The notes below the pieces were generated by a model that saw only the letters and a program-made list of their open reading frames with translations, had not been told where the DNA came from and did no database searches. From contig NZ_SAYU02000001.1 in NCBI RefSeq assembly GCF_004025965.2, positions 175,548 through 239,547 on the forward strand: 64,000 bases of DNA, in the 5' to 3' direction. Origin of the DNA: Phycicoccus flavus (GTDB taxonomy: Bacteria > Actinomycetota > Actinomycetes > Actinomycetales > Dermatophilaceae). This document shows positions 26,320 through 35,039 of the stretch, piece by piece (the stretch's first letter is position 1; each line of letters starts with the position of its first letter). The translations under genes were made by a program, and so were the position numbers.

Positions 26320-27525
26320 TCAGGGCAGACCGCGAACGCGGGCCTCCTCGGAGGGCAGCGGCTCCAGGTCGACGGCACGCCCTGAGATACCCGCCGACGC
26401 CCGTGCCGACGCGTCGGCCGCACGCCCGTCCGCGCGGTGCCGGCCCCCGCCCCGACGGCCGCCGGACCCGGTGTCGGACACCGCGGCCCGCCGGATGGCG
26501 CGGCTCTCCTCGATCTGCTCCTCGAGCTTCTCCTTGGCCTTGTCCGACTGCCGCGTGTCCCGCGGCGGCAGCTGGAGGTGCTTCTCGGCCCGCATGCCGG
26601 CCTCGAGCTCGCGCACCCGCTCCAGCTCGGTGTCGAGCTCGGCGCCGAGCAGCAGGGCGATGTTCGTCAGCCAGAGCCAGAGGAGGAAGACGATGATGCC
26701 GCCGAGCGAGCCGTAGGTCGTGTCGTACTTGCCGAAGGTGCCGACGTAGAAGCCGAACCCGACCGACGCGAGAATCCAGGTGAGGATGGCGAGGGCGGCG
26801 CCGGGGGAGACCCAGCGGAACCCGGGCTGGCGCACGTTCGGGGTGACGTAGTAGAGGACGGCGACCATCGCCATGACGACGACGAGGATGACCGGCCACT
26901 TGCCGACGTTCCACACCGTCTGGGCCTGCTGGCCCAGCCCGATGGTGTTGCCGATGGTGTCGACGAGCGGACCGCTGACCACCAGGCCGACGAGCACGAC
27001 GGCGGCCATGACGACGAGCCCGAGCGTGACGAGGATGTTGACCGGCCGCAGCTTCCAGATGGGCCGGCCCTCGTCGATGCCGTAGATGCGGTTCATCGCG
27101 CGCCCGAAGGCACCGACGTAGCCGGAGGCCGAGAACAGCGCGGTCGCGAGGCCGATGACGAGCGTGAACCCGGCGGCCTGCGAGTTCACCATGCCCTCCA
27201 GCGGGCCCTCCAGCTGCTTGGCCACGTCGGCCTGGCCCAGCCGCCTGAGCATCGAGAGCATCTCGTCGACGATGGCCGGGCCCCGACCGACGACGCCCAG
27301 GACCGACACCAGCGCCAGCAGCCCCGGCGCGACCGACAGCACCGAGTAGTACGTGAGGGCGGCGGCGAGGTCGGTGCACTGGTCGCGCTGGAACTCGCTG
27401 ACGGCGTACTTGAACGTCAGCTTCCAACCCCGCCGGGTGACGTCGTCCGGACCCTCGGCCTTGATCGGGCTGTCGGGGGCGGGAGCGGTGGCGGCGCGCT
27501 GCGCGGCCGATCCCTCCTGGGCCAT
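26320..27525 (-). CDS. YihY/BrkB-family membrane protein
   Basis: 401 residues. The family core with about six helices spans residues ~45-320: DQCTDLAAALTYYSVLSVAP (the conserved ALTYY region), PIWKLRPVNILVTLGLVVMA, and GSLGGIIVFLLWLWLTNIAL followed by LLGAELDTELERVRE. The family was once called ribonuclease BN and is now thought to be a transporter or lipid-linked membrane protein. The C-terminal ~80 residues are charged and basic (SDKAKEKLEEQIEESRAIRR, then GSGGRRGGGRHRAD). Divergent from the next gene. Confidence 0.92.
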   Translation of the reverse strand: MAQEGSAAQRAATAPAPDSPIKAEGPDDVTRRGWKLTFKYAVSEFQRDQCTDLAAALTYYSVLSVAPGLLALVSVLGVVGRGPAIVDEMLSMLRRLGQADVAKQLEGPLEGMVNSQAAGFTLVIGLATALFSASGYVGAFGRAMNRIYGIDEGRPIWKLRPVNILVTLGLVVMAAVVLVGLVVSGPLVDTIGNTIGLGQQAQTVWNVGKWPVILVVVMAMVAVLYYVTPNVRQPGFRWVSPGAALAILTWILASVGFGFYVGTFGKYDTTYGSLGGIIVFLLWLWLTNIALLLGAELDTELERVRELEAGMRAEKHLQLPPRDTRQSDKAKEKLEEQIEESRAIRRAAVSDTGSGGRRGGGRHRADGRAADASARASAGISGRAVDLEPLPSEEARVRGLP

Positions 27526-27688
27526 CGGGTCCTCCTGGTGCGGACGCGGCGCTCGCCGGGTGTCGGGCCGGGTCCCGTCGGGCTCGGCGGGGCCTGGGTG
27601 GCGCCGTCCAACCTAGCCGCCACGAGCGCATCCGTGCAGGTCGGTGGTCCTGTGGGCCCTGCGCCGTCCCGCCTGACACACTGGCCGG

Positions 27689-28336
27689 ATGACGAGTGAC
27701 GGAGGACGCCGGCCGACGCCGCGGCGCCCCATGCACTTCGGCCCCGAGCAGCTGGAGGCGCACGGCGGCACGCTGCCCGGTCCCGCGGAGACGACGGAGG
27801 TCGCCCACCAGACGGCGGCGATCCTCGTCGGCGCCGGCCGCTCCGCCCACGACCCCGAGGTGACCTCGCGGCTCGTCGCGCTGGTCGACGACCTCGGGCT
27901 GTCGACCGTCGCCGACCTGTGGTCCGCCCGCCCGGCCCGCAGCCTGCCCGGCGCGCTGTGGCGCCTCTACGCCCTGCGAGAATGGGTGCGCCGCAGCCCG
28001 GAGGAGGCCAGCCGCGAGTACGCCGCCGGCATCCGCTTCACCGACGTCGCGCACGCCATCGCCGGCATCCCCGAGCCGCCCGAGCCCGAGGAGCTGCAGC
28101 GGGTGGCCGACCGGATCCTCGCCGGCGTCTTCGACGGCGACCTCGCCGTCGCGCTCGAGCGGGCGTCGGCGTTCTGCGCGGTCATCGCCGCCGGCCGCGC
28201 CGAGCTGGCCAACGACCGCGACGAGGCGGACCCGGACGGGGCCAGCGACCTCACCCGGACGGCGGCCGCCCTCCTCGCCACCGGCGAGGACCTGCGGGTC
28301 TGCGCCGGCCTGTGGCGCTCCGGCGACCTCGACTGA
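27689..28336 (+). CDS. Conserved actinobacterial protein of unknown function
   Basis: 215 residues, cytoplasmic, largely helical. Notable segments are VSRLVALVDDLGLSTVADLW-like helices, SLPGALWRLYALREWVRRSP and FTDVAHAIAGIPEPPEPEEL. No recognised domain or catalytic motif. A CACACT box ends 6 bp before the ATG (near-consensus TANNNT), suggesting a leaderless mRNA. Codon use is typical of the genome. Confidence 0.75.
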   Translation: MTSDGGRRPTPRRPMHFGPEQLEAHGGTLPGPAETTEVAHQTAAILVGAGRSAHDPEVTSRLVALVDDLGLSTVADLWSARPARSLPGALWRLYALREWVRRSPEEASREYAAGIRFTDVAHAIAGIPEPPEPEELQRVADRILAGVFDGDLAVALERASAFCAVIAAGRAELANDRDEADPDGASDLTRTAAALLATGEDLRVCAGLWRSGDLD

Positions 28337-28405
28337 GCCGCCTCGAGCCCGCCCGGTCGGCCGTCGGGAACACCTACGGCGGGTGGAGGCGTTAGGGTCT
28401 TCTGT

Positions 28406-28490
28406 GGGTGCCGGACCGCGGCAGCCCCGGGTCCCAACATCAGCCGCTACGAGCGGCCACGCGCCGTGAGGCGCTCCCGGTCCGGCACCC
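28406..28490 (+). ncRNA. Putative small structured RNA with 13-bp closing helix
   Basis: Arms GGGTGCCGGACCG (28406-28418) and CGGTCCGGCACCC (28478-28490) pair perfectly. Inside are two hairpins: GCCGCT-ACG-AGCGGC (28443-28457) and GCGCC-GTGA-GGCGC (28461-28474, GNRA-type loop), leaving a ~24-nt segment rich in C and G, so a multi-branched junction is possible. A TAGGGT -10 box (28393-28398) places transcription start at or within a base of the first G of the stem. No known class recognised: it lacks the SRP GGAAG loop and 6C-type C-runs. No protein-coding pattern is convincing here. The strand call rests on the -10 box. Confidence 0.5.
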
Positions 28491-28657
28491 GCATCACCCC
28501 CTCCCGTCGACGGCAGGCCGCGCTCTGCGCCGCCCGTCCGGGACCCACCTCGCGAGCCGGTCGTCGGCGTCGGCACGCCGCCCACGGCACGCCGGGGGGC
28601 CCGGATTGGCCTGTGGACAACCGACCGCGACCGTCCGGCGGCCCGTACCGTTGCGGG

Positions 28658-28849
28658 ATGACAGGGGACCCGTCGCTCACCGATGTCGAGCTCCAGCGCG
28701 AGATCGACCTCGTCGGCGCCCTGGTCCTCGCGGCCGCGCAGAACGACGGGCCGATGACCCAGGACAGCATCGACGAGGTGCTCGGGGTCGACCCCGACGA
28801 CGACGCCGCGGTGCCCGGGTCGGGCGGGACGTCCGGCCCCACCGGCTGA
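28658..28849 (+). CDS. Small acidic hypothetical protein (63 aa)
   Basis: 63 residues: LTDVELQREIDLVGALVLAA forms an amphipathic helix, followed by DGPMTQDSIDEVLGV and an acidic Gly/Pro tail. TACCGT (28646-28651) ends exactly 6 bp before the ATG, the leaderless arrangement seen repeatedly in this window. Third-position GC is high. No family assigned. It lies between the putative RNA and the phosphate-transport operon. Confidence 0.6.
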   Translation: MTGDPSLTDVELQREIDLVGALVLAAAQNDGPMTQDSIDEVLGVDPDDDAAVPGSGGTSGPTG

Positions 28850-29052
28850 GCGACCGGCCCCGGCTGCTCCCGAGCCGAGGCACCGGGTCGTGCGGACCCC
28901 CCGGCGCGGGCGTCGTCGCAGGTCACCGGGGTGCCGACGGGCTGCTGACCCCGCCGTGCGCCGCCGGCCGGCTGCCCGGACCGCAGCCCCTCCGTGCGGG
29001 CCCTACGCTGGACCACGTTCGCCCCCAGGACGCACGATCCGGAGACCACCAC

Positions 29053-29676
29053 GTGGGCTTTCGCCTCACCCCGCAGGACCCCTCGTTCTTCGAGCTGTTC
29101 ACCGCCTCCGCGCGCCAGCTCGTCGAGGGGACCTCCGCGCTCACCTCGCTGCTCGGCGCGGACACCGCCGAGCGGCAGGCCGTCCTGGCCCGCATGCGCG
29201 ACATCGAGTCCGCCTCCGACGACGTGACCCACGAGGTCGTCCGCCGCGTCAACGGCTCCTTCGTCACCCCTTTCGACCGCTCGGACATGCACGGCCTGGC
29301 CGTCCTGCTCCACCAGTGCGTCGACCTCGTCGGCACCGCCGTCGACCTGCTCGTCCTCTACCGCATCGACGAGGTGCCGCCGCGCGTCGTCAAGCAGGTC
29401 GAGCACCTGGGCCGGATGGCCGATGTCACCGCCGAGGCCATGCCCCGGCTGCGCACGATGAAGGACCTGGACGGCTACTGGGTCGAGATCACCCGGCTGG
29501 AGAACCGGGTCGGCAAGCAGAACCGCAAGATGCTCGCCGAGCTCTTCGACGCCAAGAAGCCGGACGTGCTCACCATCCTCAAGCTCAAAGACGTCCTCGC
29601 CGCGCTCGCGGCCGCCGCGGCCGGGATCGAGCAGGTGGCCCTCAAGGTCGAGGCGATCTCGGTCCGGGAGTCCTGA
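29053..29676 (+). CDS. DUF47/PhoU-like accessory protein of Pit
   Basis: 207 residues; the GTG at 29053 follows GGAG about 8 bases upstream, and a TACGCT -10 box lies near 29006. All-helical DUF47 fold: FFELFTASARQLVEGTSALT, DIESASDDVTHEVVRRVN, TPFDRSDMHGLAVLLHQCVD. DUF47 proteins partner low-affinity phosphate transporters and resemble PhoU. The pit gene follows after 6 bp. It probably modulates Pit according to phosphate state. An upstream extension of the frame through the intergenic region is not supported. Confidence 0.92.
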   Translation: MGFRLTPQDPSFFELFTASARQLVEGTSALTSLLGADTAERQAVLARMRDIESASDDVTHEVVRRVNGSFVTPFDRSDMHGLAVLLHQCVDLVGTAVDLLVLYRIDEVPPRVVKQVEHLGRMADVTAEAMPRLRTMKDLDGYWVEITRLENRVGKQNRKMLAELFDAKKPDVLTILKLKDVLAALAAAAAGIEQVALKVEAISVRES

Positions 29677-29682
29677 CCCGTC

Positions 29683-30678
29683 GTGGAGTGGTGGACCACC
29701 GCCCTGGTCGTCGTGCTGGCCATGGGCTTCACCTACACCAACGGCTTCCACGACGCCGCGAACGCCATCGCCACCTCGGTGTCGACCCGGGCGCTCACGC
29801 CGCGGATCGCGCTGCTGCTCGCGGCGGTGATGAACCTCGTCGGCGCCTTCGCCGGGATGCGGGTGGCGGAGACGGTGGGCAGCGACATCGTCGCCGTGCC
29901 GACCGGCGGCCGCGGGTTCGTCCTGTGCATCGGCGCCCTGGTCGGCGCGACGGCCTGGAACCTCCTCACCTGGTGGCGAGGGATGCCCTCGTCGTCGACG
30001 CACGCCCTCATCGGCGGCCTCGGCGGCGCGGCGCTCACCGCCGGGGGCACGGTGAAGTGGACCTCGATCCGCGACTCGGTCGCGGTGCCGAGCGTGGTCT
30101 CGCCCGTGGTCGGGCTCGCGGGCGGCTTCCTGCTCGTCCTCGCCGCCTACTGGCTCTTCCGCCGCTCGTCCCCGAGCCGGACGACGCGCGGCTTCCGCTA
30201 CGCGCAGACCGTGTCCGCGGCGGCCATGGCCTTCGGGCACGGGATGCAGGACGCGCCGAAGACCGCCGGCGTCGTCGCGCTGGCCCTCGTCGCCGGCGGG
30301 CACCAGGCGGCCGACGACACCTCCGTGCCCTGGTGGGTCATCGGCGTCGCCGCGGTCGTCCTGGCCGCCGGGACCTACGCGGGCGGCTGGCGGATCGTGC
30401 GGACCCTGGGCCGGCGGATCGTCCCCGTCGACGCCGCCCAGGGCTTCGCCGCCGAGACGACCGCGGCCTCCGTCCTCTACCTCGCGACCGCCACCGGCGC
30501 CCCGATCTCGACGACGCACACCGTCACCGCCGCCGTCACCGGTGCGGGCGTCGCCGGCTCGCCCAAGTCGGTGCGCTGGGGTGTCGTCCACTCGATCCTG
30601 CTGGCCTGGGTGCTGACCTTCCCCGGCGCCGGGCTGCTCGCGGCGCTGGTGTCGCTGCTGCTGCTGCCGCTGACCTGA
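29683..30678 (+). CDS. pit: Low-affinity inorganic phosphate transporter PiT
   Basis: 331 residues with about ten membrane helices and the two inverted PiT signatures: TNGFHDAANAIATSVSTRAL near residues 18-40, and ATATGAPISTTHTVTAAVTG near 265-290. It couples Pi (as metal phosphate) to protons in the family. It forms an operon with the DUF47 gene, an arrangement common in bacteria. It converges on pstB, with two hairpins between them. Confidence 0.95.
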   Translation: MEWWTTALVVVLAMGFTYTNGFHDAANAIATSVSTRALTPRIALLLAAVMNLVGAFAGMRVAETVGSDIVAVPTGGRGFVLCIGALVGATAWNLLTWWRGMPSSSTHALIGGLGGAALTAGGTVKWTSIRDSVAVPSVVSPVVGLAGGFLLVLAAYWLFRRSSPSRTTRGFRYAQTVSAAAMAFGHGMQDAPKTAGVVALALVAGGHQAADDTSVPWWVIGVAAVVLAAGTYAGGWRIVRTLGRRIVPVDAAQGFAAETTAASVLYLATATGAPISTTHTVTAAVTGAGVAGSPKSVRWGVVHSILLAWVLTFPGAGLLAALVSLLLLPLT

Positions 30679-30691
30679 CCCCGTCGGGGTC
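30677..30691 (+). terminator. Hairpin after pit
   Basis: GACCCC-GTC-GGGGTC, 6 bp, overlapping the stop codon region of pit. Short; probably acts together with the larger repeat that follows. Confidence 0.45.
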
Positions 30692-30718
30692 GACCGGGGC
30701 GGGGCGATCCTGCGCGCC

Positions 30719-30774
30719 GAGGGGTCGTGACGCGCGGTACCGGCGCCCCCGGGTGCAGCGCGTCGCGACCCCTC
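30719..30774. terminator. Long inverted repeat between convergent pit and pstB
   Basis: Arms 30719-30735 and 30758-30774 are 17 bp with a single mismatch that can form G-U in RNA; the loop is 22 nt. It starts GAGGGGTCG and ends CGACCCCTC. The position between convergent genes suggests a bidirectional terminator, although the stem is longer than usual for this window. Confidence 0.6.
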
Positions 30775-30807
30775 GACCGGGGACGGCCCGCCGACGGCAG
30801 ATCCGGA

Positions 30808-31587
30808 TCAGCCGAAGCGGCCGGAGATGTAGTCCTCGGTGGCCTTCTGGCCGGGGTTGCTGAAGATCTTCTGGGTGTCGTCGTACTCGACGAGGTGCCC
30901 GGGCTCGCCGGTGGCCTTGAGGTTGAAGAACCCGGTCATGTCCGAGACGCGGGCCGCCTGCTGCATGTTGTGGGTGACGATGACGATCGTGTAGTCCGAC
31001 TTCAGCTCGTTGATGAGGTCCTCGATGGCGAGGGTCGAGATCGGGTCCAGCGCCGAGCACGGCTCGTCCATGAGGACGACGTCGGGCTTGACGGCGATCG
31101 TCCGGGCGATGCACAGCCGCTGCTGCTGCCCGCCGGAGAGGCCGGACCCCGGCTTGTCGAGCCGGTCCTTGACCTCCTTCCACAGGTTCGCGCCCTTGAG
31201 CGAGCCCTCGACGAGGTCGTCCATCTCCGACTTCTTCATCCGGGTGCTGTTGAGCTTCACCCCGGCGACGACGTTGTCGTAGATCGACATCGTCGGGAAC
31301 GGGTTCGGCCGCTGGAAGACCATGCCGACCCGCCGCCGCACGCCCACCGGGTCGACGCCCGGCGCGTAGAGGTCCTGGTCGTCGACCCGGACCTCGCCCG
31401 AGACACGCGCGCCGGGGATGACCTCGTGCATCCGGTTGAGGGTCCGCAGGAACGTCGACTTGCCGCAGCCGGACGGGCCGATGAGGGCGGTCACGGCGCG
31501 GGGCTCGATGACCATGTTGACGCCCTTCACGGCGAGGAAGTCGCCGTAGTAGATGTCGAGGTCCTTGACGTCGATGCGCTTGGCCAC
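30808..31587 (-). CDS. pstB: Phosphate ABC transporter ATPase PstB
   Basis: 259 residues. Walker [19 protein letters not shown]-loop region [17 protein letters not shown], signature LSGGQQQRL, Walker [13 protein letters not shown], and switch His in [13 protein letters not shown]. The [11 protein letters not shown] stretch is diagnostic of PstB. It energises the PstCA channel. Last gene of pstSCAB; a 67-bp gap with a tandem repeat separates it from pstA. Confidence 0.97.
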   Translation of the reverse strand: MAKRIDVKDLDIYYGDFLAVKGVNMVIEPRAVTALIGPSGCGKSTFLRTLNRMHEVIPGARVSGEVRVDDQDLYAPGVDPVGVRRRVGMVFQRPNPFPTMSIYDNVVAGVKLNSTRMKKSEMDDLVEGSLKGANLWKEVKDRLDKPGSGLSGGQQQRLCIARTIAVKPDVVLMDEPCSALDPISTLAIEDLINELKSDYTIVIVTHNMQQAARVSDMTGFFNLKATGEPGHLVEYDDTQKIFSNPGQKATEDYISGRFG

Positions 31588-31603
31588 GGGGTTCCTGGTC
31601 CTT

Positions 31604-31634
31604 CGGGGGCTCGGGGGCTCGGGGGCTCGGGGGG
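31604..31634. repeat. Short tandem repeat in the pstA-pstB gap
   Basis: Three exact copies of CGGGGGCT (31604-31627) plus a partial fourth, between pstA and pstB. It could slip in replication and alter spacing to the pstB ribosome site. Confidence 0.8.
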
Positions 31635-31654
31635 TGGTGCTGGGCCGCGGCCGG

Positions 31655-32776
31655 TCAGCGGCCGGTCTTCGGCGCGAAGAGGCGGCTGACGAGGCGGGCG
31701 ATGAGGTTGAGGGCCATGACGATGATGATGAGCGTCAGCGCGGCGGCCCAGGCGCGGTCGAGGTACGGCTCGCGCGGGATGCCCGGCTGCGCGTACTCGT
31801 AGTAGGAGAAGACCGGCAGCGTCGCCATGCGGCCCGAGAACGGGTTCAGGTTCGAGGAGGTCGTCGTGCCGACGGTGACGAGCAGCGGCGCGGTCTCGCC
31901 GATGATCCGGGCGACGGCCAGCGTGACGCCGGTGACGATGCCCGCGACGGAGGTCCGCAGCACGACCTTGACGATGGTCCGCCAGCGCGACACCCCGAGG
32001 GCGTAGGAGGCCTCGCGCAGCTCGTTGGGGACCAGGCGCAGCATCTCCTCGGTCGAGCGGACGACGACGGGGATCATCAGGACGCTCAGCGCGACGGCGC
32101 CGATGACGCCGGCCCGGGCGCCGGGGCCGAGGAAGAGCACGAAGAGCGCGACGGCGAAGAGGCCGGCGACGATCGAGGGGATGCCGGTCATCACGTCGAC
32201 GAAGAAGGTCAGCACCTTGCCCAGGCGGCTTTCGCGGCTGTACTCGACGAGGTAGACGGCGGTGAGGATGCCGATGGGGACCGAGACGACGGTGGTCACC
32301 GCGGTGATGATGAGCGTCCCCATGATCGCCGCGTAGGCGCCGCCGCCCTCGCCGACCACGCCGCGCATCGAGTACGTGAAGAACTGCAGGTCGAAGCGCT
32401 TGTAGCCGTCGGAGACGACCTCGACGAGGACGGAGACGAGCGGCAGCAGCGCGAGCAGGAAGAACGTCGTGACGACGACGGTGACGAGGCGGTCGACCGC
32501 GTTGCGACGCCCCTCGACGAGCGCGCTGGCGGTGAAGATCGCCGCGCCGAAGAGCACCGCGGTCTCGAGCAGCAGCGCCACGGGGTTGGTCGACCAGACC
32601 GTGAGGCCGAGGGCGAGCACGATGGCGAAGGCGACGACGAGCATCGCGGGCGCGGCGTACCGCGGGAGGTTGGGGCGCAGCAGGGGCGTGTCGGCCACCG
32701 GCGACCGGTCGGGGCGGGACGGCCTCGGGGACTGCGTCTCGCGCTGGTCCGGGACGTCGAGGTCGATGTCGGGCAT
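31655..32776 (-). CDS. pstA: Phosphate ABC permease PstA with N-terminal extension
   Basis: 373 residues, longer than the usual ~280-300. The ATG overlaps the pstC stop by one base. The typical PstA body spans residues ~95-373, with the coupling loop [20 protein letters not shown] and [16 protein letters not shown] at the end. Ahead of it is a ~37-residue Pro/Arg/Asp tail and two extra membrane helices ([20 protein letters not shown], then [20 protein letters not shown]). The rest of the frame upstream is antisense to pstC. It forms the Pi channel with PstC. Confidence 0.95.
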   Translation of the reverse strand: MPDIDLDVPDQRETQSPRPSRPDRSPVADTPLLRPNLPRYAAPAMLVVAFAIVLALGLTVWSTNPVALLLETAVLFGAAIFTASALVEGRRNAVDRLVTVVVTTFFLLALLPLVSVLVEVVSDGYKRFDLQFFTYSMRGVVGEGGGAYAAIMGTLIITAVTTVVSVPIGILTAVYLVEYSRESRLGKVLTFFVDVMTGIPSIVAGLFAVALFVLFLGPGARAGVIGAVALSVLMIPVVVRSTEEMLRLVPNELREASYALGVSRWRTIVKVVLRTSVAGIVTGVTLAVARIIGETAPLLVTVGTTTSSNLNPFSGRMATLPVFSYYEYAQPGIPREPYLDRAWAAALTLIIIVMALNLIARLVSRLFAPKTGR

Positions 32777-33720
32777 CAGTTGGCTCCGGAGAACTCGGCC
32801 CGGCGGGCGATGATCCACCGCGCGGCCATGTTGACGAGGAGGGTGATGAAGAACAGCACGAGGCCGGACGCGACGAGGGTGTTGACGTCCAGCCCGCTGG
32901 ACTCGGGGAACTGCAGGGCGATGTCGGCGGCGATGGTGCCGGAGTTGGCGGTGCCGATGATGTCGAGGTGCACCCCGGCGGCGACGGACAGGATGATCGC
33001 GACGGCCATCGTCTCGCCGAGCGCGCGGCCGAGGCCGAGCATCGCGCCAGAGATGACGCCCGAGCGGCCGAAGGGGATGACGGCCATCCGGATCATCTCC
33101 CAGCGGGTGGCGCCGAGGGCCAGGGACGCCTCCTCGTGCAGCGTCGGCGTCTGGAGGAAGACCTCGCGGTTCACGGCGGTCATCACCGGCAGGATCATGA
33201 TGGCGAGGACGACACCGACGACGAGCGTCGTGCGGCCGGACGCGCTCGGGTCCGGCCCGAAGAAGGGCAGGAAGCCGAGCCACTGCGAGAGCCAGGTGGC
33301 GACCGGCACCGACGCCGGCGCGACGACGTAGACCCCCCAGAGGCCGTAGATGATGCTCGGCACGGCGGCGAGCAGGTCGACGACGTAGCCGAGTGCCAGC
33401 GCGATCCGCCGGGGCGCGTAGTGGGTGATGAATAAGGCGATGCCCACCGACAGCGGCGTCGCGATGACGAGCGCGATGAGCGCCGTGAGGATCGTGCCGA
33501 ACGCCAGCGGGTAGATGTAGGAGAACAGCCCCTCACCGCCGCGGACGTCCTCGGGGGCCGCGGTGAGCGCCGGCAGCGCCTGCCAGAGGAGGAACCCGGC
33601 GACCCCGGCCAGGACCACGAGGATGAGGACGCCGGCGCCGGTCGCCAGCCCGGCGAAGACGCGGTCGCCGTAGCGGGGGGTCTCGCGGGTCGTCGGGCGG
33701 TCGGCCGAGGTGGTGCTCAC
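32776..33720 (-). CDS. pstC: Phosphate ABC permease PstC
   Basis: 314 residues with six helices; periplasmic-side segment ALTAAPEDVRGGEGLFSYIY after the first helix, and coupling loop HEEASLALGATRWEMIRMAV. It follows pstS after 104 bp that contain a strong hairpin, and overlaps pstA by one base. Partner of PstA, PstB and PstS in high-affinity phosphate uptake. Confidence 0.96.
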   Translation of the reverse strand: MSTTSADRPTTRETPRYGDRVFAGLATGAGVLILVVLAGVAGFLLWQALPALTAAPEDVRGGEGLFSYIYPLAFGTILTALIALVIATPLSVGIALFITHYAPRRIALALGYVVDLLAAVPSIIYGLWGVYVVAPASVPVATWLSQWLGFLPFFGPDPSASGRTTLVVGVVLAIMILPVMTAVNREVFLQTPTLHEEASLALGATRWEMIRMAVIPFGRSGVISGAMLGLGRALGETMAVAIILSVAAGVHLDIIGTANSGTIAADIALQFPESSGLDVNTLVASGLVLFFITLLVNMAARWIIARRAEFSGAN

Positions 33721-33777
33721 GGGCCTCTCCTTGGGGTGGGGACCGGGACCGTCGCGGGGTCCCGGGTGGTGCGCGGC

Positions 33778-33815
33778 GGCGCGGAGGCCGTCCTCTCGGG
33801 GACGACCTCCGCGCC
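33778..33815 (-). terminator. Attenuator-like hairpin between pstS and pstC
   Basis: Outer stem GGCGCGGAGG/CCTCCGCGCC (10 bp) is closed over an inner CGTCC/GGACG stem with only small interruptions. It lies in the pstS-pstC gap without a T tract. Such elements let the binding protein be made in excess over the membrane components; this role is inference. Confidence 0.65.
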
Positions 33816-33824
33816 GATGGTAGG

Positions 33825-34940
33825 TCAGCCCGCGGAGATGGCGTCGATCGCCTTCTTCGCGTTCTCCGTGGCGCTGTCGCTGATCGGGGCGCTGCCCGAG
33901 GCGTCCGCCGCGGCCTTCTGCCCGTCGGCGCTCACGGTGTAGGTGAGGTAGGCCTTGACGAGGTCGGCCGTCTCCTGGTCCTTGTACGTGCTGCAGGCCA
34001 GCGTGTAGGAGGCGAGGACGATCGGGTAGACGCCCTCGGAGGCGACGTCGCGCTTGATGTCGATGGCGAAGTCGTACTGGCCGCGGCCGGAGACCCGCTC
34101 GGACTCGTCGACGATCTTCGCGGCGGCCTCGGCGCTCGGGCCCTGGAAGGAGTCGCCGACCTTGATCTCGGCGACCCCGAGGTCACCGACCTGCGAGGCG
34201 TCGGCGTAGCCGATGTAGCCGTCGCCGGCGGTGATGGCCTGGACGACACCCTGGGTGCCCTTGGCGGACTCGCCGCCGGAGACCGGCCAGTTGCCGTCGG
34301 CCTCGTCGGTCCAGACCTTCGGGGCGACCGCGTGCAGGTACTCGGTGAAGTTCTCGGTGGTGCCGGACTCGTCGTTGCGGTGCACCGGGACGATGGTCGT
34401 GCCCGGCAGGTCGACGCCGTCGTTGAGGGCCTTGATCGCCGGGTCGTCCCAGGTCTTGATCTCGCCCTTCATGATCTTGGCGAGGGTGTCGGCGTCCAGC
34501 TTGAGGTTGTCGACGCCCTTGAGGTTGTAGGCGATGGCGATGGGCGAGACGTAGACCGGGTACTCGATGACGTCGCCGCACTCGGTCGGGACCTGGCCGA
34601 GCTCCTCGTCGGAGAGGTAGGCGTCCGAGCCGCCGAACTGGGTCGCGCCGGACAGGAACTGCTCGCGGCCACCGCCGGAGCCGATGGGGTCGTAGTTGAC
34701 CGTGGCGTCGGGGTTGTCGCCCTCGAAGCCGGCCTTCCAGGTCTGCTGGGCGACCGTCTGGGTGCTGGCACCGGCGCCCGAGATGGTGCCGGAGACCGAC
34801 GAGCCGCCGGCCGCGTCGGACGAGCCGGAGCCCGAGCCGGACCCGCCGGTGTTCTCGTTGGCGGCGCCGCAGGCGGCGACCGTCATGGACAGGGCGACCG
34901 CGGCGGAGACCGCCGACCACGCCGAAAGGCTGCGCTTCAC
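33825..34940 (-). CDS. pstS: Phosphate-binding lipoprotein PstS
   Basis: 371 residues. Signal with lipobox VAAC at Cys24, then a Gly/Ser-rich linker (GGSGSGSGSSDAAGGSS). Phosphate-site segments: SGAGASTQTVAQQTWKAGF, YDPIGSGGGREQFLSGATQF, PVHRNDESGTTENFTEYL. A PHO-box-like array lies about 120 bp upstream and a TAGCGT -10 box near 35030. It is the extracellular receptor for PstCAB and the first gene of the operon. Confidence 0.96.
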   Translation of the reverse strand: MKRSLSAWSAVSAAVALSMTVAACGAANENTGGSGSGSGSSDAAGGSSVSGTISGAGASTQTVAQQTWKAGFEGDNPDATVNYDPIGSGGGREQFLSGATQFGGSDAYLSDEELGQVPTECGDVIEYPVYVSPIAIAYNLKGVDNLKLDADTLAKIMKGEIKTWDDPAIKALNDGVDLPGTTIVPVHRNDESGTTENFTEYLHAVAPKVWTDEADGNWPVSGGESAKGTQGVVQAITAGDGYIGYADASQVGDLGVAEIKVGDSFQGPSAEAAAKIVDESERVSGRGQYDFAIDIKRDVASEGVYPIVLASYTLACSTYKDQETADLVKAYLTYTVSADGQKAAADASGSAPISDSATENAKKAIDAISAG

Positions 34941-35039
34941 GATGGGTTGGACCTCTCTGGGGTTCCGGGGCCACGCCGGTCCTCCTCGGGAGCACCCGGA
35001 GAGGACCCTCGTGGTCGTACGGCGGGAACGCTAGGGACG

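Noticed and set aside
28406..28490. Structured RNA as a bacterial SRP RNA, 6C RNA or simple terminator
   Set aside because: It lacks the SRP GGAAG/GGAAGG loop and C6 loops. A terminator would not normally start at a -10 box and enclose two more hairpins. Left as unclassified.
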